Positions 40,706 to 50,366 are shown, numbered from the stretch's first letter. The stretch: DNA of 64,000 bases from Gracilibacillus salinarum (GCF_022919575.1 NZ_CP095071.1:186001-250000); one strand, 5' to 3'. Notes: generated from the sequence alone by a model not told the origin. Program-made: numbers and translations.

Positions 40706-42702
40706 TGTTAGAAGGTAAAGTGTTAAATGAACGATATGAGATCATAAAACTGATCGGCGGAGGCGGGATGGCCAATGTTTATTTAGGAAATGACAGGATC
40801 CTTGAACGGGAAGTGGCTATTAAAGTACTACGCCTTGAATATGCGAACGACCAGGAGTTTATCACGAGATTTCACCGGGAAGCACAGGCGGCGACCAGTT
40901 TGTCTCATCCGAATATCGTCAGTATTTATGATGTAGGTGAAGAAGACCAGATTTATTATATGGTCATGGAATATGTTGATGGCATGACACTAAAACAATA
41001 CATACAGCTGCATGCGCCAATTGAAGTGGAAGAAGTCATTGATATCATGACACAAATCACCGCAGCTATTGCTCAAGCACATGAGAACGGCTTAATCCAC
41101 CGTGATATTAAGCCACAGAATATCTTGATTAATCCTTATGGTCAAGTGAAAGTAACCGACTTTGGAATTGCTGTAGCATTGAGTGCTACTGCTCTAACAC
41201 AAACGAATTCTGTACTTGGATCTGTCCATTATTTATCACCTGAACAAGCTCGAGGTGGTAAAGCAAATCGGAAATCAGATATATATTCGCTTGGGATACT
41301 ATTATTCGAATTATTGACGGGACAACTCCCTTTTTCGGGACAATCGGCAGTATCGATTGCTTTAAAACATTTACAGTCTGAGACACCATCGATTCGGGAA
41401 TTTAATCCACGTGTACCTCAGTCTGTCGAGAATATTGTTTTGAAATCAACTACGAAAGATCCGTTCTACCGATATCAAACGGTATATGAAATGGAAGAGC
41501 AATTAATTCATTCATTAGATCCTGATAAGATGAATGAAGCGAAATTTCAGCCACCTGAATCAGAAGACACGATTACAAAGGCAGTCCCAATTATTAAAGA
41601 AGGGGATCATCTTGCAGATCAGAAGCTAGATGAAACAGCTACAATTGTCAGTACACCATCTGATAAAACAGAGCAGGCAGTAGCTCCAACAGAAAAGAAA
41701 AAATCCAAACGAAAAAAAACGTTCGTTTGGGTAACAAGCTTGTTCGTCGTTCTGTTCGGTGCTATTTTAATTGCATTATTTGTGTTGCCTGGATTATTCC
41801 AACCAAAGGATGTAGCAGTTCCTGATGTAACAGGTCTAAGCTATGAGGATGCTGAGCAGCAATTAACAGATTTAAAACTAACGGTAGCGAAGGAAGAAAC
41901 TTCTGATGAAGAGGTTGAAAATAACCATGTGATTGAAACGTCACCTGCTGCTAACAAACAAATTAAAGAAGGCGAAGAGGTTACGGTTTATGTAAGTTCT
42001 GGACCGGAGACATTTGAAATAGATGATTATGTAGGTAATGATTACGATAGAATTGAGTCGATATTACTTGATGCAGGCTTTAAAGATGTGAAATTCTATG
42101 AAGAATTTTCAGATCGTCCCGCAGGGGAAATTATCGCGCAATATCAACCATCTGCAGGGAGTGAAGTAGTCCCTCGTGATACGAATGTTATTTTTGAGGT
42201 AAGTAAAGGACCAGAACAAATTACCTTAAACAGACTAGTTGGATTACAGGTTGATGAAGCAACTACCTATATCGAGGATAATGAATTAAATGCCGAAATT
42301 AAGGAAGTCCATAGCGAAGAGGAAGAAGAAGGTATTATATTGGAGCAAAACCCTGCAGCCAACGAAAAACTCGAAAAAGGTGATACGGTTGAACTTACTG
42401 TATCGAAAGGACCTGAACCGAAACAGCAAGTCACACATACCGAATCGATTACGATCCCGTATACAGGACAAACCGATGAGGAAACAGGGGAGAAAGCCCC
42501 GCAGGAAATTAGTATTTACGTGGAAGATATGAATAATGATATTACGGAATTGTATCAGGAAGTGAAAATGATTAAGGAAGATACGTCATTTGATATCGAC
42601 TTGACCATTGCTCCCGATGATGAAGCAACTTATAAAGTACTTAGAGATGATGAACTGATTATGGAGAAAACAATACAATATGATGATGTAGAGGGTGAGT
42701 AA
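40705..42702 (+). CDS. prkC: Membrane Ser/Thr kinase PrkC with three PASTA domains
   Basis: Senses cell-wall fragments; roles in germination, stationary phase and envelope control are known for B. subtilis. Kinase domain residues about 10-270: IGGGGMANVYLG glycine loop, VAIKVLR lysine, HRDIKPQNIL catalytic loop, DFGIA. The spacer is followed by one membrane helix near residues 340-360 (KKTFVWVTSLFVVLFGAILIALF region). Three extracellular PASTA repeats then occupy roughly 370-575, with an acidic C-terminal domain. The ATG at 40705 overlaps the prpC stop (TGATG); a TTG one codon earlier is less likely. 665 residues. Confidence 0.98.
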   Translation: MLEGKVLNERYEIIKLIGGGGMANVYLGNDRILEREVAIKVLRLEYANDQEFITRFHREAQAATSLSHPNIVSIYDVGEEDQIYYMVMEYVDGMTLKQYIQLHAPIEVEEVIDIMTQITAAIAQAHENGLIHRDIKPQNILINPYGQVKVTDFGIAVALSATALTQTNSVLGSVHYLSPEQARGGKANRKSDIYSLGILLFELLTGQLPFSGQSAVSIALKHLQSETPSIREFNPRVPQSVENIVLKSTTKDPFYRYQTVYEMEEQLIHSLDPDKMNEAKFQPPESEDTITKAVPIIKEGDHLADQKLDETATIVSTPSDKTEQAVAPTEKKKSKRKKTFVWVTSLFVVLFGAILIALFVLPGLFQPKDVAVPDVTGLSYEDAEQQLTDLKLTVAKEETSDEEVENNHVIETSPAANKQIKEGEEVTVYVSSGPETFEIDDYVGNDYDRIESILLDAGFKDVKFYEEFSDRPAGEIIAQYQPSAGSEVVPRDTNVIFEVSKGPEQITLNRLVGLQVDEATTYIEDNELNAEIKEVHSEEEEEGIILEQNPAANEKLEKGDTVELTVSKGPEPKQQVTHTESITIPYTGQTDEETGEKAPQEISIYVEDMNNDITELYQEVKMIKEDTSFDIDLTIAPDDEATYKVLRDDELIMEKTIQYDDVEGE

Positions 42703-43584
42703 ATGCCGAGAGGTAAAATTGTCAAGGCTCTTAGCGGATTTTATTATGTGCAGTATGAAGGTGGTCTTGTTCAATGCCGTGGTAGAGGGAATTTTCGTCA
42801 AAAAAAGATAACACCACTTGTGGGTGATTATGTCGAGTTTGAATACCATGATAAAAAAGAAGGATACATTATGGCGATTTCGGAAAGAGAAAACCAATTA
42901 ACCAGACCACCAATCGCTAATGTAGATCAGGCTATCATTGTGACATCAGTGAAGCAGCCTGATCTTAGCCTTAATCTATTAGATAAGTTTTTAGTTTTAG
43001 TCGAATCTAAATCAATCCAACCATTATTATTTTTTACAAAAATGGACTTACTTGAAGAAGAGGAAGAGAGTATTGTTAGAGAGAAACTTGCCTATTATCA
43101 AACGATTGGTTATGAGGTAGAATTTCTCTCAACAAAAGATCGGGAGCTGAACCATCAACTTTCCGTTCATCTAAATCAAAAGGTTTCTGTTTTTGCTGGC
43201 CAATCTGGAGTCGGCAAAACATCATTATTAAACACAATTATACCGGATTTGCAGTTGGAAACAGATAACATCTCGGAAAGTTTAGGCAGGGGGAAACATA
43301 CGACCAGGCATGTCGAGTTAATTACTTTTGAAGAAGGATTAGTCGCAGATACCCCTGGGTTTAGTGCGCTTGACTTCAAAGAAATTGACTTAGAAGTTTT
43401 ACCTGAATGCTTCCCGGAATTTGTTGAACTTCAAAATCAATGCAAGTTCAGAGGCTGTATGCATGTTAAGGAGCCAAAATGTGCGGTGAAGGCAGCATTA
43501 GATAGAGGAGAAATCTTAGAGGATCGCTATCAGAATTATTTACAATTCGTCGAAGAAATCAAAAATAGAAAGCCGAGGTATTAA
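42703..43584 (+). CDS. rsgA: Ribosome small-subunit GTPase RsgA
   Basis: Circularly permuted GTPase that checks 30S maturation. The 293 residues begin with an OB fold, then G4 (FFTKMD), G1 (GQSGVGKTSLLN) and G3 (ADTPGFS), followed by the zinc finger CKFRGCMHVKEPKC. The gene starts directly after the prkC stop with no gap, typical of the prpC-prkC-rsgA-rpe-thiN cluster. Confidence 0.98.
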   Translation: MPRGKIVKALSGFYYVQYEGGLVQCRGRGNFRQKKITPLVGDYVEFEYHDKKEGYIMAISERENQLTRPPIANVDQAIIVTSVKQPDLSLNLLDKFLVLVESKSIQPLLFFTKMDLLEEEEESIVREKLAYYQTIGYEVEFLSTKDRELNHQLSVHLNQKVSVFAGQSGVGKTSLLNTIIPDLQLETDNISESLGRGKHTTRHVELITFEEGLVADTPGFSALDFKEIDLEVLPECFPEFVELQNQCKFRGCMHVKEPKCAVKAALDRGEILEDRYQNYLQFVEEIKNRKPRY

Positions 43585-43585
43585 T

Positions 43586-44239
43586 ATGAGCACGAAAATC
43601 GCACCATCGATATTATCTGCGAATTTTTCTATTTTAAAAGAGGAAATTGAAGATGTCATTCAAGGAGGCGCAGATTATATCCACATAGATGTCATGGATG
43701 GTCATTTTGTACCTAATATTACGTTTGGACCAGTGGTTTTATCATCCATTCGTCCGCTGACAGATGCTACACTAGATGTCCATCTTATGATTGAGGAGCC
43801 TGATCGCTATATTCAAGAATTTGCTGATGCTGGCGCAGATATAATCACCGTACATGTGGAGGCATGCAGGCACTTACATCGTACCATTCATTTGATTAAG
43901 GAAGCTGGTGTGAAACCAGGTGTTGTAATGAATCCAGCCACACCAGTCGAAATGATTAAACCAATTTTGAAAGATGTAGAGCTTGTGTTGTTTATGACAG
44001 TCAATCCGGGATTTGGTGGACAAGTCTTTATTCCAGAAGTGTTAGAAAAGGTACAACAAGCGGTAAAGTGGAGAGAAGAATTAGGTTTAGCTTTCGAAAT
44101 CGAGGTCGATGGTGGTGTGAACGAAATGACGGCCAAGCAGTGTATCGATGCCGGAGTAGATGTATTAGTTGCAGGTAGTGCCATTTTTAATGAACAAGAT
44201 CGTCAAGGTGCTATAGATAAAATACGAAATCATGAGTAA
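43586..44239 (+). CDS. rpe: Ribulose-phosphate 3-epimerase
   Basis: Pentose phosphate pathway TIM-barrel enzyme interconverting ribulose-5-P and xylulose-5-P. 217 residues with APSILSANFS, the metal and catalytic HIDVMDGHFVPN, LDVHLMI, MTVNPGFGGQ and EVDGGVN with the phosphate-binding VAGSAIF. It begins one base after rsgA ends. Confidence 0.98.
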   Translation: MSTKIAPSILSANFSILKEEIEDVIQGGADYIHIDVMDGHFVPNITFGPVVLSSIRPLTDATLDVHLMIEEPDRYIQEFADAGADIITVHVEACRHLHRTIHLIKEAGVKPGVVMNPATPVEMIKPILKDVELVLFMTVNPGFGGQVFIPEVLEKVQQAVKWREELGLAFEIEVDGGVNEMTAKQCIDAGVDVLVAGSAIFNEQDRQGAIDKIRNHE

Positions 44240-44262
44240 TTCGTGTAGAAAGGCTGTTCATT

Positions 44263-44913
44263 ATGCACATCGGTATTGTAGCAGGCGGTCCTGAACAAAC
44301 GTTAAGCCAATTAACCACTTTTCAATCAACTGTTGACTATTGGATAGGTGCTGATAAAGGTGCCTTATACATAGTTAGAAACGAACTTCCGCTCGATATG
44401 GCAATTGGTGATTTTGATTCCATTACCCCTGATGAGAAGAAATTGGTACAACAATATGCTGCCAGGTATCAAGAATATCCATCAGCAAAAAATGAAACGG
44501 ATCTGGAATTAGCTGTTTCTCATGCACTTCATCTTGAACCTGAAGCCATTTCAATCTTCGGTGCTACAGGCAAACGGTTAGATCATGAAATGGCCAATCT
44601 GCAGTTACTGTACTTGTTATTAGAAAAAAATATTAAAGCAATGCTGTTTGATCAAGATAACGCTATTTCTATTTATAAACCAGGGACTTACAAAATCGAG
44701 GCAAATGCTTCAGAACTGATTTCTTTTGTCCCTCTCTCTAAACATGTAGAAGGATTAACATTACGTGATTTCGCATACCCTTTGGAAGATTACACGTTAA
44801 CGTGGGGAAGTACTCGATGTATCTCTAATAAAATAATTGGATCTCAAGGTACTTTTTTATTTAATGATGGCATATTAATAATGATAAAGAGTACGGAGGA
44901 GGAACCTACGTAA
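44263..44913 (+). CDS. thiN: Thiamine pyrophosphokinase
   Basis: Makes thiamine diphosphate from thiamine and ATP. 216 residues with DYWIGADKGALYIV, the acidic MAIGDFDSITPDE metal site, KNETDLELAVSHAL and FGATGKRLDHEMANL. It corresponds to B. subtilis YloS, in the same position after rpe. Confidence 0.96.
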   Translation: MHIGIVAGGPEQTLSQLTTFQSTVDYWIGADKGALYIVRNELPLDMAIGDFDSITPDEKKLVQQYAARYQEYPSAKNETDLELAVSHALHLEPEAISIFGATGKRLDHEMANLQLLYLLLEKNIKAMLFDQDNAISIYKPGTYKIEANASELISFVPLSKHVEGLTLRDFAYPLEDYTLTWGSTRCISNKIIGSQGTFLFNDGILIMIKSTEEEPT

Positions 44914-45037
44914 ATTATTCAATAAATATTGAAACCTATGCAAATTTAGGCGTGTCTCCTCATAAGCTGTATAAGAACCGATTTACAACTGATCAAAAAA
45001 AGTGTTTATGTCTTCTGGAGTGAAGAGGAGGGGTATG

Positions 45038-45115
45038 ATGAAATTCTATACGATTAAACTCCCACGTTTTCTTGGAGGATTCATCCGAGCATTGTTGGGA
45101 TCTGGCAAAAAATAA
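45038..45115 (+). CDS. spoVM: Spore coat morphogenetic peptide SpoVM
   Basis: A 25-residue amphipathic peptide that marks the convex forespore membrane and anchors SpoIVA. The sequence MKFYTIKLPRFLGGFIRALL with end GSGKK differs from B. subtilis mainly at the tail, and the key Pro9 is kept. The second of two ATGs (45038) is chosen, four bases behind gaggagggg. It lies between thiN and rpmB exactly as in B. subtilis and would be missed by a length filter. Confidence 0.95.
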   Translation: MKFYTIKLPRFLGGFIRALLGSGKK

Positions 45116-45142
45116 GCAAGTTTTTGTTTGGCAGTAAAGATT

Positions 45143-45175
45143 GACATCTGTAAGTCCACTCTCATTACAGATGTC
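45143..45175 (+). other. Perfect 11-bp hairpin after spoVM
   Basis: GACATCTGTAA (45143-45153) pairs with TTACAGATGTC (45165-45175) around an 11-base loop. There is no T-run, so it may protect the short spoVM message rather than terminate it. Confidence 0.5.
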
Positions 45176-45260
45176 CGGCTTGTTGAGCAATGCCAGTCAG
45201 TGGAAGTTGCGTGCTATTATTGTATACTTATCAAAGAGTTTGTTTACGTAGCTAGATAAG

Positions 45261-45288
45261 AAAAGACCGGGCGATCGCCCGGTCTTTT
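45261..45288. terminator. Strong palindromic terminator downstream of spoVM
   Basis: aaaagaccgggcgat and atcgcccggtctttt form a perfect palindrome with A-run and T-run on opposite sides. Confidence 0.85.
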
Positions 45289-45369
45289 CCTTAACTATGA
45301 AACAAATGTATCCAGGTATGTCAATGAGTTCGGCAAAACGTGTCACAATCACCACTAAGCTGATAGTTT

Positions 45370-45436
45370 ACATAATCCATATTATAGAAACTCAGCTTCA
45401 TGTTCGGTTGTGACTGCATGTTTATGCTTTCTTGAC
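45370..45436 (-). repeat. Solo end of the inverted-repeat family, copy F
   Basis: acataatccatattatag (from 45370) is one terminal repeat. The adjacent 45 bases, read on the minus strand as gtcaagaaagcataaacatg...gaacatgaagctgag, match the flanks of copies A and B. No second end or core is recognisable towards 45300. The shared flank begins directly behind the rpmB terminator on the minus strand. Confidence 0.6.
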
Positions 45437-45441
45437 CAATG

Positions 45442-45473
45442 AAAAAAAGCCCCTGCTGAACAGGAGCCTTTTT
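45442..45473 (-). terminator. Terminator of rpmB (minus strand)
   Basis: Read on the minus strand, gctcctg/caggggc forms the stem around a short loop and is followed by seven T. Confidence 0.85.
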
Positions 45474-45490
45474 ACAAGTTATTCATAAAA

Positions 45491-45679
45491 TTATACGCGT
45501 TCTACTTTGCCAGATTTAAGCGCACGAGCAGAAACATATACACGTTGAGGTTTACCGTCAACCATGATTCTAACTTTCTGTACGTTTGCTTTCCAATTAC
45601 GCTTATTTGCATTCATAGCGTGTGAACGTTTATTTCCTGAAGTCGTTTTACGACCAGTTACGACACATTTACGTCCCAT
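45491..45679 (-). CDS. rpmB: 50S ribosomal protein bL28
   Basis: 62-residue, strongly basic ribosomal protein: [20 protein letters not shown], then [11 protein letters not shown] and the C-terminal [12 protein letters not shown]. Only one cysteine is present near the start (C5), so this looks like the zinc-free form. Transcribed divergently from yloU; the 300-base gap between them holds the rpmB ribosome site (ggaggg, minus strand) and upstream control regions of both genes. Confidence 0.98.
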   Translation of the reverse strand: MGRKCVVTGRKTTSGNKRSHAMNANKRNWKANVQKVRIMVDGKPQRVYVSARALKSGKVERV

Positions 45680-45979
45680 AATTTTGTTCCCTCCTACTGC
45701 ACTAACTCAATTCATACTTATCTAATTTATCATATAATGGTTCTTTTTGCAATTTGATTTATCAAATATACGATAAAATTCCCAACAAAACTCTAAACTG
45801 TGGCAGGAACAAACAACTATAGGAAAATATAATGAGATTGCTTGACATGAAGGTGATTTTCATACATTCTATAATGGAATACCCTTATTTCTCTTGTAAT
45901 TAGAAACAGCCATTAACTATATAAAGCTTGAAAATCTCAAAGCACTTTTCTTTTATCTATACATAGAGGAGGATGAAGG

Positions 45980-46342
45980 ATGTCTATCGAATTAACTACT
46001 GCAGATGGTCATGTGACCATTACAAATGAGGTAATTGCAACGATAGCAGGAGGCGCTGCTATTGAATGCTATGGAATTGTTGGAATGGCATCGAAGAAGC
46101 AATTGCGAGACGGAATCGCAGAAATATTAAGAAAAGAGAATTTTTCAAGAGGTGTGATTGTTCGGCAAGAAGGGGAGGCCGTGCACATTGACATGTATAT
46201 CATTGTCAGCTATGGCACGAAAATTTCGGAAGTTGCACATAATGTTCAATCACAGGTAAAATATAACCTTGAAAAAACGCTTGGTTTAAAAATAAGTTCT
46301 ATTAATATTTATATTCAGGGTGTACGTGTGATTCAGGATTAA
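45980..46342 (+). CDS. yloU: Asp23/Gls24-family envelope stress protein YloU
   Basis: 120-residue member of the Asp23/Gls24 family: TNEVIATIAGGAAIECYGIVGM, VHIDMYIIVSYGTKISEVA, VQSQVKYNLEKTLGL and a VNIYIQGVRV-type end. Members act at the membrane or envelope; the exact role is open. It starts at an ATG behind agaggagg. Upstream, TATAAT at 45870-45875 has TTGACA only at a 22-base spacing, so the promoter is uncertain. It pairs with fakA as in B. subtilis yloU-yloV. Confidence 0.93.
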   Translation: MSIELTTADGHVTITNEVIATIAGGAAIECYGIVGMASKKQLRDGIAEILRKENFSRGVIVRQEGEAVHIDMYIIVSYGTKISEVAHNVQSQVKYNLEKTLGLKISSINIYIQGVRVIQD

Positions 46343-46407
46343 GAACTTTTGTGAGAACAATTCCTGCGAAGTAGGTTATATAATGGAAATGGAGCAGAGG
46401 GAGGAAC

Positions 46408-48075
46408 ATGCAAGTGACGCATAATAAAATTGACGCAGCATTATTTGCCAATATGGTCATAACAGGCGCAACGCATTTGTCAAATAATGCCGATAAAATT
46501 GATGCATTAAATGTTTTTCCAGTACCGGATGGCGATACTGGAACAAATATGAATTTATCGATAACTTCTGGAGCGAATGAAGTAAAGAAGGCGAATAAGG
46601 ATAGTGTATTAGAGGTGGCCAATGCTTTTGCAAAAGGATTGTTAATGGGGGCCAGAGGTAATTCTGGTGTAATTCTGTCTCAGATTTTCAGAGGTTTTGC
46701 CAAGGGCTTGGAAGGAAAAGAAGAATTAGATATAGACAGCTTTGTTACGGCTCTTGAGAGCGGTGTGAATACGGCTTATAAAGCAGTTATGAAACCTGTG
46801 GAAGGTACAATTCTCACTGTCGCCAAAGATACAGCTCATGATGCAAAAGAAATTGCCAAACAAGAGGAAGACATTGAATCGTTTTTAGAAAAAGTAGTCC
46901 AGGCTGCCAAGAAATCATTGAAACGCACTCCTGAATTATTGCCCGTTTTGAAAGAGGTAGGCGTAGTTGATAGTGGTGGACAAGGTTTGGTCGTTATTTA
47001 TGAGGGATTTTTGGCTGGCTTGAAAGGGGAAGAAGTCCCGCAGTCACATGATGAAACAATGGACTTAGACGACCTTGTCAACGCTGAGCATCATAAGCTG
47101 GCGCAAGATTACATGAGTACAGATGACATAGAATTTGGCTATTGTACCGAATTCATGGTGCGGTTTGAGGATGATAAATTAAGCGAACATCCTTATGACG
47201 AAGCAAAGTTCAGAGAAGAACTTAGCGAACATGGCGATTCCTTGTTAGTTGTATCAGATGATGAAATCGTCAAAGTGCATATCCATGCAGAATATCCAGG
47301 TGATGTGTTTAATTTGGGCCAACGTTTTGGGAGCTTTATTAATCTAAAAGTAGAGAATATGCGTGAACAGCATTCGAAAATTGTAGAACCAAAACAGGAA
47401 AAGCCGAAAGCGAAGCAACCGTTTGGCGTTGTAACCGTTGCGATGGGAACAGGATTAACGGAATTGCTGAAGAGCTTGGGAGCTACAGTAGTGATCCAGG
47501 GTGGTCAGACGATGAACCCGAGTACACAGGATATTGCTAATGCTATTACGGAAGCTAATGCTGAGCAAGTAATTGTTTTGCCTAACAATAAAAATATTGT
47601 GATGGCCGCTGAACAAGCAGCAGAATTGGCAGAGGTTAATGTTGCTGTGGTACCGACTAAAACGATCCCGCAAGGAATGGCTGCGATGCTATCCTATAAT
47701 CCGGAGAATTCACTGGCAGAGAATCAAGAGGCAATGGCTGAAGCAAGCAGTCACGTGAAGACAGGTCAAATAACGTATGCGGTTAGAGATACGCAAATCG
47801 ATGGAATGACCATTGAGAACGGACACTATATGGGATTGGCTGATGGGAAAATCAAAGTAACTGATGCGGATCAGCTAACGGTTATTCAATCATTATTAAG
47901 AGAGCTGATCGATCCTGAAGAAGACGAAATTGTTACCGTTATAAGCGGGCAAGAGTCTTCTGAAGAAGAGGAACAGGCAATTATTGCATTTATTGAAACT
48001 GAATTTGAAGATGTTGAGGTTGAAGTACATCAAGGAGACCAACCGATTTATTCTTATATTTTTTCAATAGAATAA
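46408..48075 (+). CDS. fakA: Fatty acid kinase catalytic subunit FakA (YloV, DAK-domain)
   Basis: ATP-dependent kinase that, with a FakB lipid carrier, phosphorylates exogenous or recycled fatty acids for PlsX/PlsY. 555 residues: N-terminal DhaL-type ATP domain with NVFPVPDGDTGTNMNLSI and GARGNSGVILSQIFRGFA, a linker, and a C-terminal FakB-interacting domain (GMAAMLSYNPE, EIVTVISGQ). Proximity to the fapR-plsX lipid cluster suits the role. In B. subtilis sdaAB-sdaAA come next; they are absent here. Confidence 0.94.
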   Translation: MQVTHNKIDAALFANMVITGATHLSNNADKIDALNVFPVPDGDTGTNMNLSITSGANEVKKANKDSVLEVANAFAKGLLMGARGNSGVILSQIFRGFAKGLEGKEELDIDSFVTALESGVNTAYKAVMKPVEGTILTVAKDTAHDAKEIAKQEEDIESFLEKVVQAAKKSLKRTPELLPVLKEVGVVDSGGQGLVVIYEGFLAGLKGEEVPQSHDETMDLDDLVNAEHHKLAQDYMSTDDIEFGYCTEFMVRFEDDKLSEHPYDEAKFREELSEHGDSLLVVSDDEIVKVHIHAEYPGDVFNLGQRFGSFINLKVENMREQHSKIVEPKQEKPKAKQPFGVVTVAMGTGLTELLKSLGATVVIQGGQTMNPSTQDIANAITEANAEQVIVLPNNKNIVMAAEQAAELAEVNVAVVPTKTIPQGMAAMLSYNPENSLAENQEAMAEASSHVKTGQITYAVRDTQIDGMTIENGHYMGLADGKIKVTDADQLTVIQSLLRELIDPEEDEIVTVISGQESSEEEEQAIIAFIETEFEDVEVEVHQGDQPIYSYIFSIE

Positions 48076-48085
48076 ATAGAATTCA

Positions 48086-48279
48086 GGCTGTCTAGGAAGG
48101 TTTTGGGCAAGCGAATGCTGATAACACACAAAGCGATTTTCAGTTGCATCATTCCCTGTAATAAGGGAGGCTGCTGAATACTGGCTCTTTAGAAAAAGTT
48201 AGAAGGACAAGCTCCCTTGATGGAGTCCGCAGTGTTGACAGTACAGCATGAAACCTTTTGGACAGCCATTTTTATTTTT
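48086..48279. other. Nested inverted-repeat element: MITE-like insertion or structured RNA
   Basis: GGCTGTCTAGGAAGGTTT (48086-48103) pairs with AAACCTTTTGGACAGCC (48251-48267). Inside lie a 6-bp stem ATGCTG/CAGCAT (48115-48120 with 48244-48249) and a 7-bp stem AAGGGAG/CTCCCTT (48163-48169 with 48212-48218). A U-rich tail (atttttattttt) follows. GGCTGTC ends are common at insertion-sequence termini in Bacillaceae, favouring a small non-autonomous element. The nested pairing plus U-tail would equally fit a structured RNA. No coding sequence is seen. Confidence 0.5.
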
Positions 48280-48323
48280 CAAAGATACGATGTTTATCCA
48301 AATTCTACTGGGAGTAAGAGAGT

Positions 48324-50366
48324 GTGAATACCATGAATCAACTATCCGTACAACAAATAAAAGGTGTCGGACCAAAATTGGCCGAAACTTTGGAACAGAT
48401 TAATATTCATACAGTGGAAGACCTTTTGTATTATTTTCCTAACCGTTATGATCATTATGAACAGAAACCACTTCATGAATTAATTCATAATGAAAAAGTA
48501 ACCATTGTAGGCGAGGTATTGCAGGAGCCTATGGTCACGTTCTACGGTCGAAAGAAATCACGTCTGACAGTCAATATTCGTGTCGATGGAGCGGTAGTCA
48601 AAGGTGTTATGTTTAATCGGGCATTTGCCAAGAAACACTTTGTGCCCGGCGAAACGATTTCTGTAAATGGGAAATGGGATCAGCACAGGCTGCAAATTAC
48701 CATCGATCAATATAAGAAAGGAAGTATGGATGCAAGTAATCCGATTTCTCCGATATATTCTTCTAAAGGCGACATAAAGAATGCGCAATTCCAAAAAATA
48801 ATCAAGCAAATAATTCAAGATTATCAAGAGGAAATTAGCGAGTTTATGCCAACCCCGTTCCTAACAAAGTACAAGCTGCCAGATCGATTCACCGGTTTTT
48901 CAGAAATGCATTTTCCAAGTTCCTTTCAGCAGCTTAAACATGCGAAACGACGATTTATCTATGAAGAATTATTGTTATTTCAAATAAAAATGCAGCTCTA
49001 TCGAAAACGAAATCGTGAAGCAACTCAAGGAAATGCGCAAGTTATTAATATGGAGCAAGTAAAACATTTAATACAGCAGTTTCCTTTTGCCCTTACAGAA
49101 GCTCAAAAAAAATCACTTGCTGATATTTTTCGGGATTTGCATTCTCCCTACCGGATGAATCGATTATTGCAGGGCGATGTAGGTTCAGGGAAGACAGCGG
49201 TGGCGGTGATCAGTTTATATGGAACAGTAACTGCTGGCAAACAGGTAGCATTTATGGTTCCAACAGAAATTCTTGCAGAACAGCATGAAGTATCACTGAA
49301 AGAACTATTACCGAATGAAGTGAAAATCCACCGATTAACTGGCTCGATCAAGGGTAAGAAAAGACAACAGATTCTGTCTGATATAGAAGATGGAAGTTGT
49401 CAAGTAGTGATCGGTACTCATGCTCTGATTCAAGATGATGTGCATTTTGACGATTTAGCATACGTCATCATTGATGAACAGCACCGATTTGGTGTCCATC
49501 AACGAAACACCTTAAGGGAAAAAGGTATTCTCGCCGATATGCTTTATATGACCGCTACACCGATTCCTCGCACGTTATCCATTACTGCATTTGGTGATAT
49601 GGACGTATCCAAAATTGACGAAATGCCTAAGGGGAGAAAACCAGTTGAAACATATTGGGTAAAACAAAATATGTTTGAACGAACAGTCAATTTCATTTAT
49701 AAAGAAATAAAAAAAGGTTCACAGGCTTATATTATTTGTCCATTAATTGAGGAGTCGGATAAGTTAGATATCCAAAATGCTTTGGACCTATTTGTTCAAT
49801 TACAGGAAGTGTTACAAGGAAAAGCTACCGTTGGATTAATGCATGGCAGATTGTCAACAGAAGAAAAAGAACAAGTAATGCTAGATTTTGCTTCCAACAA
49901 TGTCCAAATTTTAGTCTCTACAACTGTTGTAGAAGTAGGTGTCAATGTTCCGAATGCGACAGTGATGATGATACAGGATGCTGACCGTTTCGGTTTGTCA
50001 CAGCTCCATCAATTGAGAGGACGTGTCGGGAGAGGCGAGAAACAGAGCTACTGTATATTAGTAGCTGATCCTAAAGGCGAAACAGGCAAAGAACGGATGC
50101 GGATCATGACGGAAACGACGGATGGATTCGAATTAGCTGAACGAGATCTTGAATTAAGAGGTCCCGGTGATCTTTTTGGTGTAAAGCAAAGTGGTCTTCC
50201 AGAGTTTAAATTAGCCGATCTTGTCCACGATTACCGTGCATTGGAAACAGCTCGTACAGACGCAATCGAACTGGTAGAACATCAATTTTGGAAAGATGCT
50301 GATTATCAAAGTTTGTTTGATTATTTGCAGAAAGAATTAGATTTAGATAAGCAGACACTTGCATAA
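48324..50366 (+). CDS. recG: ATP-dependent DNA helicase RecG
   Basis: Reverses stalled forks and processes branched DNA. 680 residues: N-terminal wedge/OB domain (IKGVGPKLAETLEQI, FPNRYDHYE), Walker A LLQGDVGSGKTAVA, DExH-type IIDEQHRFGVHQR, and the second helicase half with STTVVEVGVNVPNAT, QLHQLRGRVGRG and the wedge-hook ERDLELRGPGDLFG. The reported start is the GTG at 48324; an ATG at 48333 also has a usable gagag site. Confidence 0.97.
   Translation: MNTMNQLSVQQIKGVGPKLAETLEQINIHTVEDLLYYFPNRYDHYEQKPLHELIHNEKVTIVGEVLQEPMVTFYGRKKSRLTVNIRVDGAVVKGVMFNRAFAKKHFVPGETISVNGKWDQHRLQITIDQYKKGSMDASNPISPIYSSKGDIKNAQFQKIIKQIIQDYQEEISEFMPTPFLTKYKLPDRFTGFSEMHFPSSFQQLKHAKRRFIYEELLLFQIKMQLYRKRNREATQGNAQVINMEQVKHLIQQFPFALTEAQKKSLADIFRDLHSPYRMNRLLQGDVGSGKTAVAVISLYGTVTAGKQVAFMVPTEILAEQHEVSLKELLPNEVKIHRLTGSIKGKKRQQILSDIEDGSCQVVIGTHALIQDDVHFDDLAYVIIDEQHRFGVHQRNTLREKGILADMLYMTATPIPRTLSITAFGDMDVSKIDEMPKGRKPVETYWVKQNMFERTVNFIYKEIKKGSQAYIICPLIEESDKLDIQNALDLFVQLQEVLQGKATVGLMHGRLSTEEKEQVMLDFASNNVQILVSTTVVEVGVNVPNATVMMIQDADRFGLSQLHQLRGRVGRGEKQSYCILVADPKGETGKERMRIMTETTDGFELAERDLELRGPGDLFGVKQSGLPEFKLADLVHDYRALETARTDAIELVEHQFWKDADYQSLFDYLQKELDLDKQTLA

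Noticed and set aside
44993..45190. 65-residue minus-strand frame
   Set aside because: It is antisense to spoVM, whose 25 codons match the known peptide.
45842..45875. TTGACA and TATAAT upstream of yloU as a promoter
   Set aside because: The spacing is 22 bases, too long for a standard sigma-A promoter, and no other -35 fits well.
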